The notes below the pieces were generated by a model. The model made no database searches. It was not told the DNA's origin and worked only from the letters and a program-made list of their open reading frames with translations. DNA of 64,000 bases from SMBSF63 sp034003545 (lineage in GTDB: Bacteria > Chloroflexota > Anaerolineae > Anaerolineales > Anaerolineaceae), in NCBI GenBank assembly GCA_964447155.1, contig CAYURM010000001.1, positions 124,001 through 188,000 on the forward strand. The letters are read 5' to 3'. Shown here piece by piece: positions 25,099 through 34,088 of the stretch. Both the position numbers and the translations under genes were made by a program. Within the stretch, counting starts at the first letter, position 1; the number at the start of each line of letters is the position of its first letter.

Positions 25099-27162
25099 TT
25101 ACTCATTGAACGTAATTTCCCCCGCCAGCAATTTCGCCCGCTGCCAGGGCGGCAGCTTCGACTGCTCGGCCAGAATCGCGCGCATCTCGTAAATCTGATC
25201 ACGGATGGCAGCCGCTCGCTCGAATTCCAGGTCGCGGGCAGACTGTTTCATCTGATTTTCCAGTTCGTCAATAATCCGCTGCAGTTCCTTGCGCGGCATA
25301 CTCTCCACGGGACCGCGTCCGCCGCCCGCATCATACTCCGCGCCAGATTCCGCCATCGCATGCTCCTGGCTGACGCGTTCGGTCAGATCATAGATCGCCT
25401 TGATAATACTGACCGGCTCAATCCCGTGTTCAATGTTATATGCCACCTGTTTCTCACGGCGGCGATTGGTCTCGTCAATCGCCCGGTTCATCGAATCGGT
25501 CATCCTGTCTGCATACATGATCACCTTACCATTGACATTGCGCGCCGCGCGTCCAATGGTCTGGATCAGCGCCCGGTCAGAACGCAGGAAACCCTCCTTG
25601 TCCGCATCAAGAATCGCCACCAGAGATACCTCCGGCAGGTCCAGACCCTCACGCAGCAGGTTGATCCCCACCAGCACATCAAACACCCCCATGCGCAGGT
25701 CGCGCAGGATGGCAATCCGGTCCAGGGTTTCCACTTCAGAGTGCAGATAATTGACCTTGATGCCCATCTCCAGCAGGTAATCTGACAGATCTTCAGACAT
25801 GCGCTTGGTCAGGGTTGTCACCAGGGTGCGCTCACCGCGTTCCACCCGTTGGTAAATTTCACTCACCAGGTCATCTACCTGACCCTCAATCGGGCGCACT
25901 TCTACCTCAGGATCCACCAGCCCTGTCGGACGAATCACCTGATCGATAATGCGGTCTGTTTTTTCCAGTTCAAACGGGCCAGGGGTGGCCGAAGTATAAA
26001 TGGTATGCCCCATCACATCCTCAAATTCTTCAAAAGTGAGGGGGCGGTTATCCAGCGCCGAGGGAAGCCGGAAACCAAAATCCACCAGATTTTGCTTGCG
26101 CGCACGGTCACCGCGGTGCATTCCGCGAATCTGGGGGATGGTCATATGGGATTCATCGAGGATCAACAAATAATCACTGGGCAGGTAGTCCATCAACGTC
26201 CACGGGGCGCTGCCAGGTGCGCGCTGGTCCAAATGGCGGGAATAGTTCTCGATGCCGGCACAATGTCCCACCTCGCGCATCATTTCCAGATCATAGCGCG
26301 TGCGCTGTTCCAGGCGCTGCGCTTCCAGCAGTTTATCCTGGCTGCGGAACATGGCAAGCTGCTGCTCCAATTCCGCCTCAATATCCATCAGCGCCTTCTT
26401 CATCCGGTCTTCTTCAGTAATATAATGTTTGGCCGGGTAGATCTGCACCTGGTTCGGGCGGTCCAGCACCTCCCCCGTCAAGCGGTCTACCTTTGTCAGA
26501 TTCTCAATTTCATCGCCAAAGAATGAAATCCGGTAGGCCGTTTTATCCTCATAGGCCGGGATGATTTCCAGCACATCTCCACGCACACGGAAGGTGCCGG
26601 GCTTGAGGTCCATATCATTGCGGGAGTAGTGGCTCTCCACCAGTTTTCGCAGCAGGGCATTGCGCCGATACAGGTTCCCCGTTTCCAGATTGATCACTAC
26701 CTTGCCATAGGCCGCCGGGTCACCCAATCCATAAATGCAGGATACCGAAGCCACCACCACCACATCCCGGCGGGACATCAAGGCCGCAGTCGCTGCCAGC
26801 CGCAGGCGATCGATCTCTTCGTTGATGTCCGTCTCTTTTTCGATATACAGGTCACGCCGTGGCACATACGCTTCCGGCTGATAATAATCATAGTAGGAAA
26901 CAAAATATTCCACCGCGTTCTCGGGGAAAAATTCCTTAAACTCAGCATACAATTGGGCGGCGAGGGTCTTGTTATGCGCCATAATCAGCGCGGGCATCTG
27001 CATCTGCTGGATCACATTGGCAATCGTGAAAGTCTTGCCCGTGCCGGTAGCCCCCAGCAGCACCTGATGTTCCTGCTTGTTTTGAATCCCCTTTACCAGA
27101 GCCTTAATCGCTTCCGGCTGATCTCCGGTGGGTTGAAAAGGAGCATGTAATTTGAAATCCAT
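25099..27162 (-). CDS. uvrB: Excinuclease ABC subunit B
   Basis: 687 residues from the start at 27162 (MDFKLHAPFQPTGDQPEAI). UvrB is the damage-verifying helicase-like subunit of nucleotide excision repair. Walker A is LLGATGTGKTFTIAN; the beta-hairpin is in the YYDYYQPEAYVPRRDLYIEK region; LLILDESHMTIPQ is the DExx box; motif VI is IQTIGRAARN. The C-terminal UVR domain that contacts UvrC ends in RDLEFERAAAIRDQIYEM. Length is standard. It lies near mfd on the same strand; together they cover transcription-coupled repair. No LexA box was found by eye. Confidence 0.97.
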   Translation of the reverse strand: MDFKLHAPFQPTGDQPEAIKALVKGIQNKQEHQVLLGATGTGKTFTIANVIQQMQMPALIMAHNKTLAAQLYAEFKEFFPENAVEYFVSYYDYYQPEAYVPRRDLYIEKETDINEEIDRLRLAATAALMSRRDVVVVASVSCIYGLGDPAAYGKVVINLETGNLYRRNALLRKLVESHYSRNDMDLKPGTFRVRGDVLEIIPAYEDKTAYRISFFGDEIENLTKVDRLTGEVLDRPNQVQIYPAKHYITEEDRMKKALMDIEAELEQQLAMFRSQDKLLEAQRLEQRTRYDLEMMREVGHCAGIENYSRHLDQRAPGSAPWTLMDYLPSDYLLILDESHMTIPQIRGMHRGDRARKQNLVDFGFRLPSALDNRPLTFEEFEDVMGHTIYTSATPGPFELEKTDRIIDQVIRPTGLVDPEVEVRPIEGQVDDLVSEIYQRVERGERTLVTTLTKRMSEDLSDYLLEMGIKVNYLHSEVETLDRIAILRDLRMGVFDVLVGINLLREGLDLPEVSLVAILDADKEGFLRSDRALIQTIGRAARNVNGKVIMYADRMTDSMNRAIDETNRRREKQVAYNIEHGIEPVSIIKAIYDLTERVSQEHAMAESGAEYDAGGGRGPVESMPRKELQRIIDELENQMKQSARDLEFERAAAIRDQIYEMRAILAEQSKLPPWQRAKLLAGEITFNE

Positions 27163-27344
27163 TTTTCCGTCCTGTTTAATGAAAGAATACAATCTGCTGA
27201 CCTGTAATTTTATCAGATTTTACAGAATAGGGCAAATTTTCTATCAATTTTTAATACTGAACAAGAAGGAGAAATCAGACGTATCTACCTGTCCCATGCC
27301 TGCACAGCAGCCCTGTTCAGGGACAATTGCCCGAAACAAAAAAA

Positions 27345-27365
27345 CCTCCCGCTTCATGCGGGAGG
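27345..27365 (-). terminator. Intrinsic terminator of the membrane-protein gene
   Basis: CCTCCCGC (27345-27352) pairs with GCGGGAGG (27358-27365) around TTCAT. On the minus strand the stem is followed by a U run (the AAACAAAAAAA at 27334-27344). It follows the stop at 27387. Confidence 0.7.
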
Positions 27366-27386
27366 CGCTAAAAAACACACGATCCT

Positions 27387-28010
27387 TCAATCAATATCGT
27401 CATTCTTGTTCTGGATAAATACCCCCGCCATACCCAGGAATAACCAGGCAAAGATCACCAGAACAGGCTCCGTTGCAATTGCCGCAACCCGGCCCGTCAT
27501 CGTAGCATCAAAAAGGTCAGCAAGATTAATCGCGGCAATACCCGCACCAAAAAAAGCCGTGGACAACATCGCCATCGTATCCTGTGCAACCAGCGACAAA
27601 CCTGCAAATAGCGCCGCGGCAATCAACATGGTATACAGTTGGACAAGGTTCTCCGGCTGGAAACTGAAAAAATTGGAGGTCAAAACATGCGGATTACCAC
27701 CCAGATTGATTACATATCCTGCTACCAGGCCGATAAAAGCGCCCAGCGCCAGACCGGCAATCACCAACAGCACCGTATATAATGCTTTCGCCAGCACACC
27801 GCCGATCAAACCAACCGCGATAAAGGACAACAGCGGCAGCAAAAAAGCAGGCCAATTATTCGGGGGGGCAATAAACATCAATCCAAGTTGGTATCCTAAC
27901 ATACCGGAAACCAGAAAGCCCCCCAAAAATGGCGTTGTGGCAAATAACGTCCGTCCAGACACGCATACAATCAAACCAACGAATACCAAAGCAGCGGTGA
28001 AATAAAGCAT
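27387..28010 (-). CDS. Polytopic membrane protein, DUF4203-like
   Basis: 207 residues from the start at 28010 (MLYFTAALVFVGLIV), preceded by GGGAGGAA. About seven hydrophobic helices with Gly-rich packing (VGLIGGVLAKALY; GLALGAFIGLVAGYVI). The pattern of small hydrophobic segments with a GLxLGxxxG centre is like the TMEM198/DUF4203 group, but the match is by eye only. It starts 90 bases downstream of mfd on the same strand. Function unknown. Confidence 0.65.
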   Translation of the reverse strand: MLYFTAALVFVGLIVCVSGRTLFATTPFLGGFLVSGMLGYQLGLMFIAPPNNWPAFLLPLLSFIAVGLIGGVLAKALYTVLLVIAGLALGAFIGLVAGYVINLGGNPHVLTSNFFSFQPENLVQLYTMLIAAALFAGLSLVAQDTMAMLSTAFFGAGIAAINLADLFDATMTGRVAAIATEPVLVIFAWLFLGMAGVFIQNKNDDID

Positions 28011-28100
28011 GGTTCCTCCCAACCCGGAAAACAGATCAAAAGAATGATTTGTCCGATACCTTATTGTACTCAAGGTTAACTGCGACGGCAACCTGTTAAA

Positions 28101-31100
28101 TTATTTTCTCATCGCCACGCAAATTTCGCCCAACACATCCAGCAGCATCGTCTGCCAGTCATCAAATTCTTCGATCATAATCCGAAATCCATTTTTGCCG
28201 GTGCGTGTGCGCCAGCCGATCTCCGGTAAATCTCGGGAGCGCACCCCTTTCGGCAGCGGCGGAAAACGCAGCACAATTTGCTGTCCTTCCATACTGATAG
28301 ACGACAGGCCAATTCGCTCTCCGCGCAGTTTGACCCGCATTTGATACAGCAACTCGCGGGTCTGCTCCGGCATTGGGCCAAAGCGGTCCTCAAATTCTTC
28401 TCCCAAAGCCTGCACTTCCTTCTCGGTCTGCATATCTGCCAGGCGCCGGTAAAGCTGCAGGCGCATGTTCTGCTCCGGCACGTAAAACAAGGGGATCCCC
28501 ACCGATGTGGGCAGATCTACACTGACCGGCATTCGCAAATCCTCACGCAGCAATTCGTCATCTTGCTGCCCTTCCAAACCTTGCGCCTTGCGCAGGTCGC
28601 GCACGGCCTGCCCCAGCAAACGCGTGTACAGGTGGAAGCCCACCGAGGCAATATAGCCATGCTGGCGGGTCCCCAGAAATTCGCCCGCCCCGCGCATTTC
28701 CAGATCGCGCATGGCAATCGAATACCCGGCCCCCAACTGCGTGTTTTCGGCAATCACTTCCAGACGTTCCAGCCCCTGCAGGGTAGCAGAACGGCTCTTG
28801 TGACGGAAGAAATACGCATAAGCGCGCTGCGCACCGCGCCCCACCCGCCCGCGCAGCTGATACAACTGCGCCAGACCAAAGGTATCGGCGCGGTCGACGA
28901 TCAGCGTGTTGGCATTTGGAATATCCAGCCCTGATTCGATGATCGTCGTGCACAAGAGAATATCAATATCCCCTTTGGTGAAAACCTCCATCACATTTGA
29001 AAGTTCTTTTTCCGGCAGCTGCCCATGTCCGATGCCAATCCGTGCTTCCGGCACCAGACGCTCCAGATGACGGCGCATCGCATCAATCGTCTGCACGCGG
29101 TTGTGTACAAAGAAAATCTGTCCACCGCGCTCCAGTTCACGCAGCACAGCCTGGCGGATCAGGCGCTTCGAGTATGGTCCGATATGAGTGATCACTGGCA
29201 GGCGCTCTTCCGGCGGGGTCGCGATCATCGAAATGTCGCGTACGCCGGTCAGCGCCATATAAAGCGTCCGCGGAATGGGGGTAGCCGTCATCGTCAGCAC
29301 GTCCACTTCAGCGCGCATTTTCTTGAGATGTTCTTTATGCGTGACCCCAAAACGCTGTTCCTCATCAATCACCACCAGGCCGAGGTCTTTAAAAGACACA
29401 TCATTCGAGATCAAACGGTGTGTACCGATCACAATATCGACCGTGCCTTTGCGCAAGCGCTCAAGAATTTCATCCTGTTGTTTGGGCGTGCGGAAACGGG
29501 AGAGCATCTCCACTTCCACCGGATAAGCCGCCAGGCGCTGACGAAAAGTCTCGTAATGCTGCTGGGCAAGCACGGTGGTCGGCACCAGGAAAGCGACCTG
29601 CTTGTTGTCCATCACCGCCTTGAAAGCCGCCCGCAGGGCAACTTCCGTCTTGCCGTAGCCGACATCACCGCACAGCAGGCGGTCCATCGGGCGCTGGTTT
29701 TCCATATCATTCTTGATGCTGGCAATCGCGCGCAGCTGGTCCTCGGTTTCAATGTACGGGAAACTGGCTTCCATCTCCTGCTGCCAGGGGGTATCCTCCG
29801 CAAAGGCATAACCCGAAGCAACCTGACGCTTCGCATACAGATCCAGCAAATCCCGGGCGATTTCCAGCACGGCTTCGCGCGTGCGCTCGGTGGCTTTGCC
29901 CCATTCTCCGGTCCCCAGACGGGTCAGGTGCGGGGTGCCGCCGTCCGCACCCACATAGCGGCTGAGGCGGTCAGCCTGATGCACCGGGACAAACAATTGA
30001 TCTCCCTGATCATAGTCAATACGCAGATATTCGCGTTCCGTCCCTTCCATGGTGCGGGTGAGCAAACCGGCAAAACAGCCAATTCCATAGTCAACATGCA
30101 CCACCCAATCCCCCACTTCAAGATCGGCATAGCTGGCTTCCGGCGCTTCCGCAACTTCAATCCGTTTGGCGCGCGGTTTGGGCCTGTCCCAACCAAAAAT
30201 TTCGCTATCTGTGAATAAATGGGTTGTCACTGCATCGGGTGAAGACAACGTCCAGCCTTCGGTTAACATCCCTTCCACAAAAGCAGGCACAGATTTCAAG
30301 GTCAAAAAACCTTCGCGGTCTTGCCACAGTTCTTTCAAACGCGGTGACTGTCGTGAGACCACCACCACCTGTTCCCCGGCATGACAATAATCCCCAATCG
30401 AGTCCATCAGCGGCTTCAACCGGCCGCCAAAACGTCCGCCCGGGGTGAAGATGGCAGCCACCGGCGAGACACGCTCGCCAGCAGTGGACCGCCCCAGTTC
30501 CAGCCAGCCGCTTGAATCCAGGCTGTCCTCCAGCTCTGACCAGGAAAGATAGGGCACCGGAAAATCTTCCGGCAAAGTCCCTTCGCTGATCGACTCAGCG
30601 CGGAAGCGCACCGCCTGCTCTTCAATCTCGCTGGCAGTATCCGCCATAGCTTCCAGGTCATCCACCAGGATGACCGTGTTTCGCGGCAGGTAATCCAGCA
30701 AGCTGGCCGGGGCAGGATGCAGGCGCGGCAGATCAAACTCATTCAACTCGCGGCCTTCTTCCAGCCAGGGCATACCATCAGCCTTGCCGGGCAAATACTC
30801 TCTGGCAGGACTGACCAGAATGTTTTTCAAATTCTCAATCGTGCGCTGCGTGGCAGGATTGAAACTGCGCAGGGTATCGATCTCATCCCCAAAGAACTCC
30901 AGCCGCACCGGAAAAACAGATGCTGGCGGCCAGATGTCGAGAATGCCGCCCCGGCGGGAAAACTGTCCCGGCTCAACCACAATATCACAGGGCTGGTAAC
31001 CAATTTCCACCCAGCGGCGCACCAGTTGATCCAGGGGCACGACCGTGCCCAGCTTCAACATGCGCGCGTTGGTCAAAAAATCGCGCCGCGGCAGGGTACG

Positions 31101-31517
31101 CGTCATCACCGCCCGCACCGGCGCCACCAGCAGCGGCATCTTTTCGGGTTTGGGAAGGGAAGGGAGATGATAGGCAGCCAGACCGGTCAACACCTGCATC
31201 CGCTCGCGGCGTACCACCGCCCCCCAATTGGCATTTTCATAGAAAAGCGGGTTTGGTTCGGGAAAATGCTGGCGCAGTGCGTCCGGCGCCCAGAACCCCA
31301 GCTCATCCAGCAGGGTCAGTGCACGGTCGGCACGATGGGTCAGCAGGAGAACCGGCACGGCCATGTCCTGCTGCAAAGCCGCCAGCACCGGCAGCCGTGC
31401 AGATCGTGACAATCCCAATCCAGACAGCTTCACCCCGTCGCGCAGGTCAGCCAGCAGTTCCTGATATGCCCCTGTTGCACGGATGGCTTCCAGAATTGCT
31501 TTATGTGCCATTTTCAC
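28101..31517 (-). CDS. mfd: Transcription-repair coupling factor
   Basis: 1138 residues. Mfd removes stalled RNA polymerase from DNA and recruits UvrA. The N-terminal third is the UvrB-like module (PDALRQHFPEPNPLFYENAN; DIWPPASVFPVRLEFFGDEID). The RNA-polymerase-interacting domain follows (LEVGDWVVHVDYGIGCFAGL). The translocase half has LLCGDVGYGKTEVALRAAF (Walker A), LVVIDEEQRFG (DEEQ), TATPIPRTLYMAL and QLRGRVGRG. The C-terminal TRCF domain (MRLQLYRRLADMQTEKEV) is present. Its start overlaps the pth stop by 17 bases, so the two are translated together. Full length for the family. Confidence 0.97.
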   Translation of the reverse strand: MKMAHKAILEAIRATGAYQELLADLRDGVKLSGLGLSRSARLPVLAALQQDMAVPVLLLTHRADRALTLLDELGFWAPDALRQHFPEPNPLFYENANWGAVVRRERMQVLTGLAAYHLPSLPKPEKMPLLVAPVRAVMTRTLPRRDFLTNARMLKLGTVVPLDQLVRRWVEIGYQPCDIVVEPGQFSRRGGILDIWPPASVFPVRLEFFGDEIDTLRSFNPATQRTIENLKNILVSPAREYLPGKADGMPWLEEGRELNEFDLPRLHPAPASLLDYLPRNTVILVDDLEAMADTASEIEEQAVRFRAESISEGTLPEDFPVPYLSWSELEDSLDSSGWLELGRSTAGERVSPVAAIFTPGGRFGGRLKPLMDSIGDYCHAGEQVVVVSRQSPRLKELWQDREGFLTLKSVPAFVEGMLTEGWTLSSPDAVTTHLFTDSEIFGWDRPKPRAKRIEVAEAPEASYADLEVGDWVVHVDYGIGCFAGLLTRTMEGTEREYLRIDYDQGDQLFVPVHQADRLSRYVGADGGTPHLTRLGTGEWGKATERTREAVLEIARDLLDLYAKRQVASGYAFAEDTPWQQEMEASFPYIETEDQLRAIASIKNDMENQRPMDRLLCGDVGYGKTEVALRAAFKAVMDNKQVAFLVPTTVLAQQHYETFRQRLAAYPVEVEMLSRFRTPKQQDEILERLRKGTVDIVIGTHRLISNDVSFKDLGLVVIDEEQRFGVTHKEHLKKMRAEVDVLTMTATPIPRTLYMALTGVRDISMIATPPEERLPVITHIGPYSKRLIRQAVLRELERGGQIFFVHNRVQTIDAMRRHLERLVPEARIGIGHGQLPEKELSNVMEVFTKGDIDILLCTTIIESGLDIPNANTLIVDRADTFGLAQLYQLRGRVGRGAQRAYAYFFRHKSRSATLQGLERLEVIAENTQLGAGYSIAMRDLEMRGAGEFLGTRQHGYIASVGFHLYTRLLGQAVRDLRKAQGLEGQQDDELLREDLRMPVSVDLPTSVGIPLFYVPEQNMRLQLYRRLADMQTEKEVQALGEEFEDRFGPMPEQTRELLYQMRVKLRGERIGLSSISMEGQQIVLRFPPLPKGVRSRDLPEIGWRTRTGKNGFRIMIEEFDDWQTMLLDVLGEICVAMRK

Positions 31518-32142
31518 CAGCCCCGTTGAATCGATTCATCGCCGAGTCCAGTCCTTCCCGCACAAAGATTTCGATTGCTTCCGCCGCGCGGCGCAGGATC
31601 ATATCCAGCTCTTCCTGGTCCGCGCTGCCAAATTTCTGGAGTACGTACGCGGCAGCATCCATCTGACCAGACGGGCGGCCAATGCCGATCCGCATTCGGG
31701 GAAATTGCTGTGTACCCAGGCGGTCAATTGTCGATTGCAAACCTTTTTGCCCGCCCGCCCCGCCGCCGGGACGCAGCCGCAGCGTGCCAAACGGCAGGTC
31801 CAGATCATCATGCACAACCAGAACATTCTCCAGTACAATTTTGTAAAAACGCACAACCGAAGCCACCGCATTCCCTGAAAGGTTCATGAAGGTCTGTGGT
31901 TTGGCGAGGATTACCTTCGCCGCGCCAATGCGCGTCTCGCCAATGATCGCCTGAAATTTAACTTTTCCGAGCCGTACCCCCTGCATTTCGCAAAACCGGT
32001 CAACAGCCATAAAGCCCACATTGTGGCGTGTGTCTCGATATTCCCGTCCCGGGTTGCCAAGACCAACGATCAAGTAATTCCTGTCATCAGGGGTAGTTTC
32101 TTTTCCAAACATCGCGGATAATTTACTCAACATCTCTCTCAT
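31501..32142 (-). CDS. pth: Peptidyl-tRNA hydrolase
   Basis: 213 residues from the start at 32142 (MREMLSKLSAMFGKE); it begins directly after the stop of the preceding gene (TGATATGAG). Pth releases tRNA from drop-off peptidyl-tRNAs. Signature residues: YLIVGLGNPGREYRDTRHNVGF with the catalytic His, FMNLSGNAV, VVHDDLDLPFGTLRLRPGGG with the catalytic Asp, and GGQKGLQSTIDRLG. The N terminus is about 20 residues longer than in E. coli. It overlaps mfd, a common pairing in bacterial genomes. Confidence 0.96.
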   Translation of the reverse strand: MREMLSKLSAMFGKETTPDDRNYLIVGLGNPGREYRDTRHNVGFMAVDRFCEMQGVRLGKVKFQAIIGETRIGAAKVILAKPQTFMNLSGNAVASVVRFYKIVLENVLVVHDDLDLPFGTLRLRPGGGAGGQKGLQSTIDRLGTQQFPRMRIGIGRPSGQMDAAAYVLQKFGSADQEELDMILRRAAEAIEIFVREGLDSAMNRFNGAGENGT

Positions 32143-32143
32143 A

Positions 32144-32758
32144 TCAGCGGCGCGGACGTTTCCGCCTGGCCGCGCTGTATATACCCAATACAAGGAACAC
32201 AATCAAAACGAAAGCAGCCCCTTCCACCAGGCTAAAGCTCAATTTCGTCAGGGTCACGCTGGCCGGGTTTTCCGGCAAATTTGTCGGTGTCGGCAGCGGA
32301 GTCGCCTCCGGTAAAACAACCTGCGGTTCAGCCATCAATGCCTCCGGGAGCGGCGTGCTGGTTTCAATGGGGGTATAGTTGCGCACGCGCAGCTCCTTAA
32401 CCTCCACATCCACCACATCCCCTTCCGCAGTATTGACCCTTACCCGCAGTAGATACCTGCCATCGGCGATGGTGGTGGTATCCCACGCTGCCAGCACTCC
32501 GTCATGCACAGGCTGATCACTATCCGTAATCAGGAACCAGGTCGAGCTGTCCGCACCATACGCAAAAGCCACTTCAGCACGCTGGAACCCGACAATCTCG
32601 CTGGTGCCAATCACTTCCACTATTCCCTGCAAGGCTTCCCCGGTTTGCGGAGAATCAATTTTTGGCCGGCTGATCTGAAACGAGCCGGTTAGGAAAGGGA
32701 GCCAAAAGCCAAGCATTAATAGAAAAAAATTGCGCACCATAACAAATAAGTTTAACAT
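32144..32758 (-). CDS. Membrane-anchored extracytoplasmic protein with Ig-like fold
   Basis: 204 residues. An N-terminal hydrophobic segment (FFLLMLGFWLPFLTG) serves as signal or anchor. A beta-rich domain of about 90 residues follows (ISRPKIDSPQTGEALQGIVEVIG and DGRYLLRVRVNTAEGD), the Big/Ig-like layout found in many Chloroflexota surface proteins. A Pro/Thr-rich linker, a C-terminal membrane helix (GAAFVLIVFLVLGIYSA) and a basic tail RRKRPRR come last. It is the first gene of the operon with pth and mfd. Function unknown. Confidence 0.65.
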   Translation of the reverse strand: MLNLFVMVRNFFLLMLGFWLPFLTGSFQISRPKIDSPQTGEALQGIVEVIGTSEIVGFQRAEVAFAYGADSSTWFLITDSDQPVHDGVLAAWDTTTIADGRYLLRVRVNTAEGDVVDVEVKELRVRNYTPIETSTPLPEALMAEPQVVLPEATPLPTPTNLPENPASVTLTKLSFSLVEGAAFVLIVFLVLGIYSAARRKRPRR

Positions 32759-32954
32759 GAAGAGGAGGAAACTGCAAATTTTCAGAAAGAGAATGGGAGA
32801 TTAGTCAATCCAGGATTCGAAAAAGTATATATTTCCGGGAACATTCCCAATTTGACAGTTGTTTATTATGTCTTACGGCTCATTCCTGTGTATAATGATA
32901 GTAGGTATGATTTGAAAAATAAACCAAGTATCCTCTGTGATAGAATGGAAAGAT

Positions 32955-33437
32955 ATGGAAGAAAAGATGGAAATCCCGACCGAAAAAACCAAAGCACTGC
33001 CGCCTGTCACCCCGCAGCCGGAGAAACCGGAAACGCCAGTCCAGAAAGAAGTCCTCACCAAAGGCCAGATTGCGATGATCGTCATCGCCATCGTGGTGCT
33101 GGTCGCAGCCATCATTGGCGCGCTGGTATTTTTATATACCCAGGGAGAAGATGTAACCGCCCGCGTACGCGACATCTTCATCATCTTCATGGCCTTCGAA
33201 TCGCTGATCATCGGCGTTGCCCTGATCATCCTGATCGTGCAGCTCGCCCTGCTGACCAACCTCCTGCAGAACGAGATCAAGCCAATCATCGACTCGACCA
33301 ATGAAACAGTCAACACGGTGCGCGGCACCGCCACCTTCCTCAGCGATAACCTTGCTGAGCCGGTGATCAAACTAAATGAATATCTCGCCTACCTCAAAAA
33401 GGTCTCTGACCTGTTGAATCCCGGCAAGAGAAAATAA
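32955..33437 (+). CDS. Small two-helix membrane protein
   Basis: 160 residues from the ATG at 32955 (MEEKMEIPTEKTK), with GGAAAG just before; a GTG at 32937 or ATG at 32967 are alternatives. A Pro/Lys-rich N-terminal tail is followed by two membrane helices (AMIVIAIVVLVAAIIGALV; LIIGVALIILIVQLALL) and an amphipathic C-terminal part (EIKPIIDSTNETVNTVRGT) of the kind seen in DUF948-like proteins. A TATAAT lies upstream at 32891. It is followed 40 bases later by a YtxH protein, a common pairing. Function unknown, probably envelope stress. Confidence 0.65.
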   Translation: MEEKMEIPTEKTKALPPVTPQPEKPETPVQKEVLTKGQIAMIVIAIVVLVAAIIGALVFLYTQGEDVTARVRDIFIIFMAFESLIIGVALIILIVQLALLTNLLQNEIKPIIDSTNETVNTVRGTATFLSDNLAEPVIKLNEYLAYLKKVSDLLNPGKRK

Positions 33438-33477
33438 CCAACCCATTTATCCTATCCAAACATTTAAGGAGAAACAC

Positions 33478-33888
33478 ATGTCAGACAATAATGATTTCAC
33501 CAGTTTCGTTCTCGGTTTCCTCGCAGGTGCTGTCGCCGGCGGCGTGACTGCCCTGCTGCTCGCTCCCCAATCCGGGGAAGAAACCCGCACCGTCATCAAA
33601 GACAAGGCCATTGAGATCAGCGACAAAGCCACCGAAAAAGTTGATGATGCCTACGCCCGCCTGGAAGACAGCCTCGGCAAAGCCCAGGTGCAGGTAGAAG
33701 AACTCACCAAGGTTGCCAAAGAAAAAGCAACCGAATTGCAGGAAAAAGGAAAAACCCTGCTTGACGAAGGAAAAGAAAAAGCAGCCGAGCTGCAGGAAAA
33801 AAGCAAAACCGTCCTTGAAGAGCAGAAAGCCAAGCTGGGGAAAAAAGTAAGTGATATCGGTGAAGAAATCGCACCCGATGCCGCATAA
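33478..33888 (+). CDS. YtxH domain protein
   Basis: 136 residues with TAAGGAGA before the ATG. The N-terminal YtxH segment is FVLGFLAGAVAGGVTALLLA followed by PQSGEETR, one Gly-rich membrane helix then a cytoplasmic tail. The tail is a long Lys/Glu/Ala amphipathic coiled coil with near-repeats (KEKATELQEKGKTLLDEGKE, then KEKAAELQEKSKTVLEEQKA), an 11-residue-type periodicity like apolipoproteins and LEA proteins. Members are linked to stress. It follows the two-helix membrane protein and ends at a strong terminator. Confidence 0.85.
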   Translation: MSDNNDFTSFVLGFLAGAVAGGVTALLLAPQSGEETRTVIKDKAIEISDKATEKVDDAYARLEDSLGKAQVQVEELTKVAKEKATELQEKGKTLLDEGKEKAAELQEKSKTVLEEQKAKLGKKVSDIGEEIAPDAA

Positions 33889-33906
33889 AAACGTATAAGC
33901 ATGAAC

Positions 33907-33932
33907 AAAGCCGCCCCGATCGGGGCGGCTTT
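33907..33932 (+). terminator. Intrinsic terminator after the YtxH gene
   Basis: AAAGCCGCCCCGAT at 33907-33920 is the start of a perfect 26-base palindrome ending CGGGGCGGCTTT. It lies 18 bases after the stop at 33888 and is followed by TCTCG. Confidence 0.75.
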
Positions 33933-34088
33933 CTCGATTATCCTGAGTTCCCGCAATTGTAGCAACGACTTTAGTCGTTATAAAATCTGATGAATGTATG
34001 ACCCTGCAACAAGCCTTTTCTTATCCGAAACCTAAACAATTCTTTCAAATCTTGACCAATTCCATACATCCCTCTCCCAAAATTACCC

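Noticed and set aside
32852..33304. 150-codon forward frame
   Set aside because: Overlaps in another frame the two-helix membrane protein, which has a better start and clear helices; the other frame is His/Arg-rich out-of-frame sequence.
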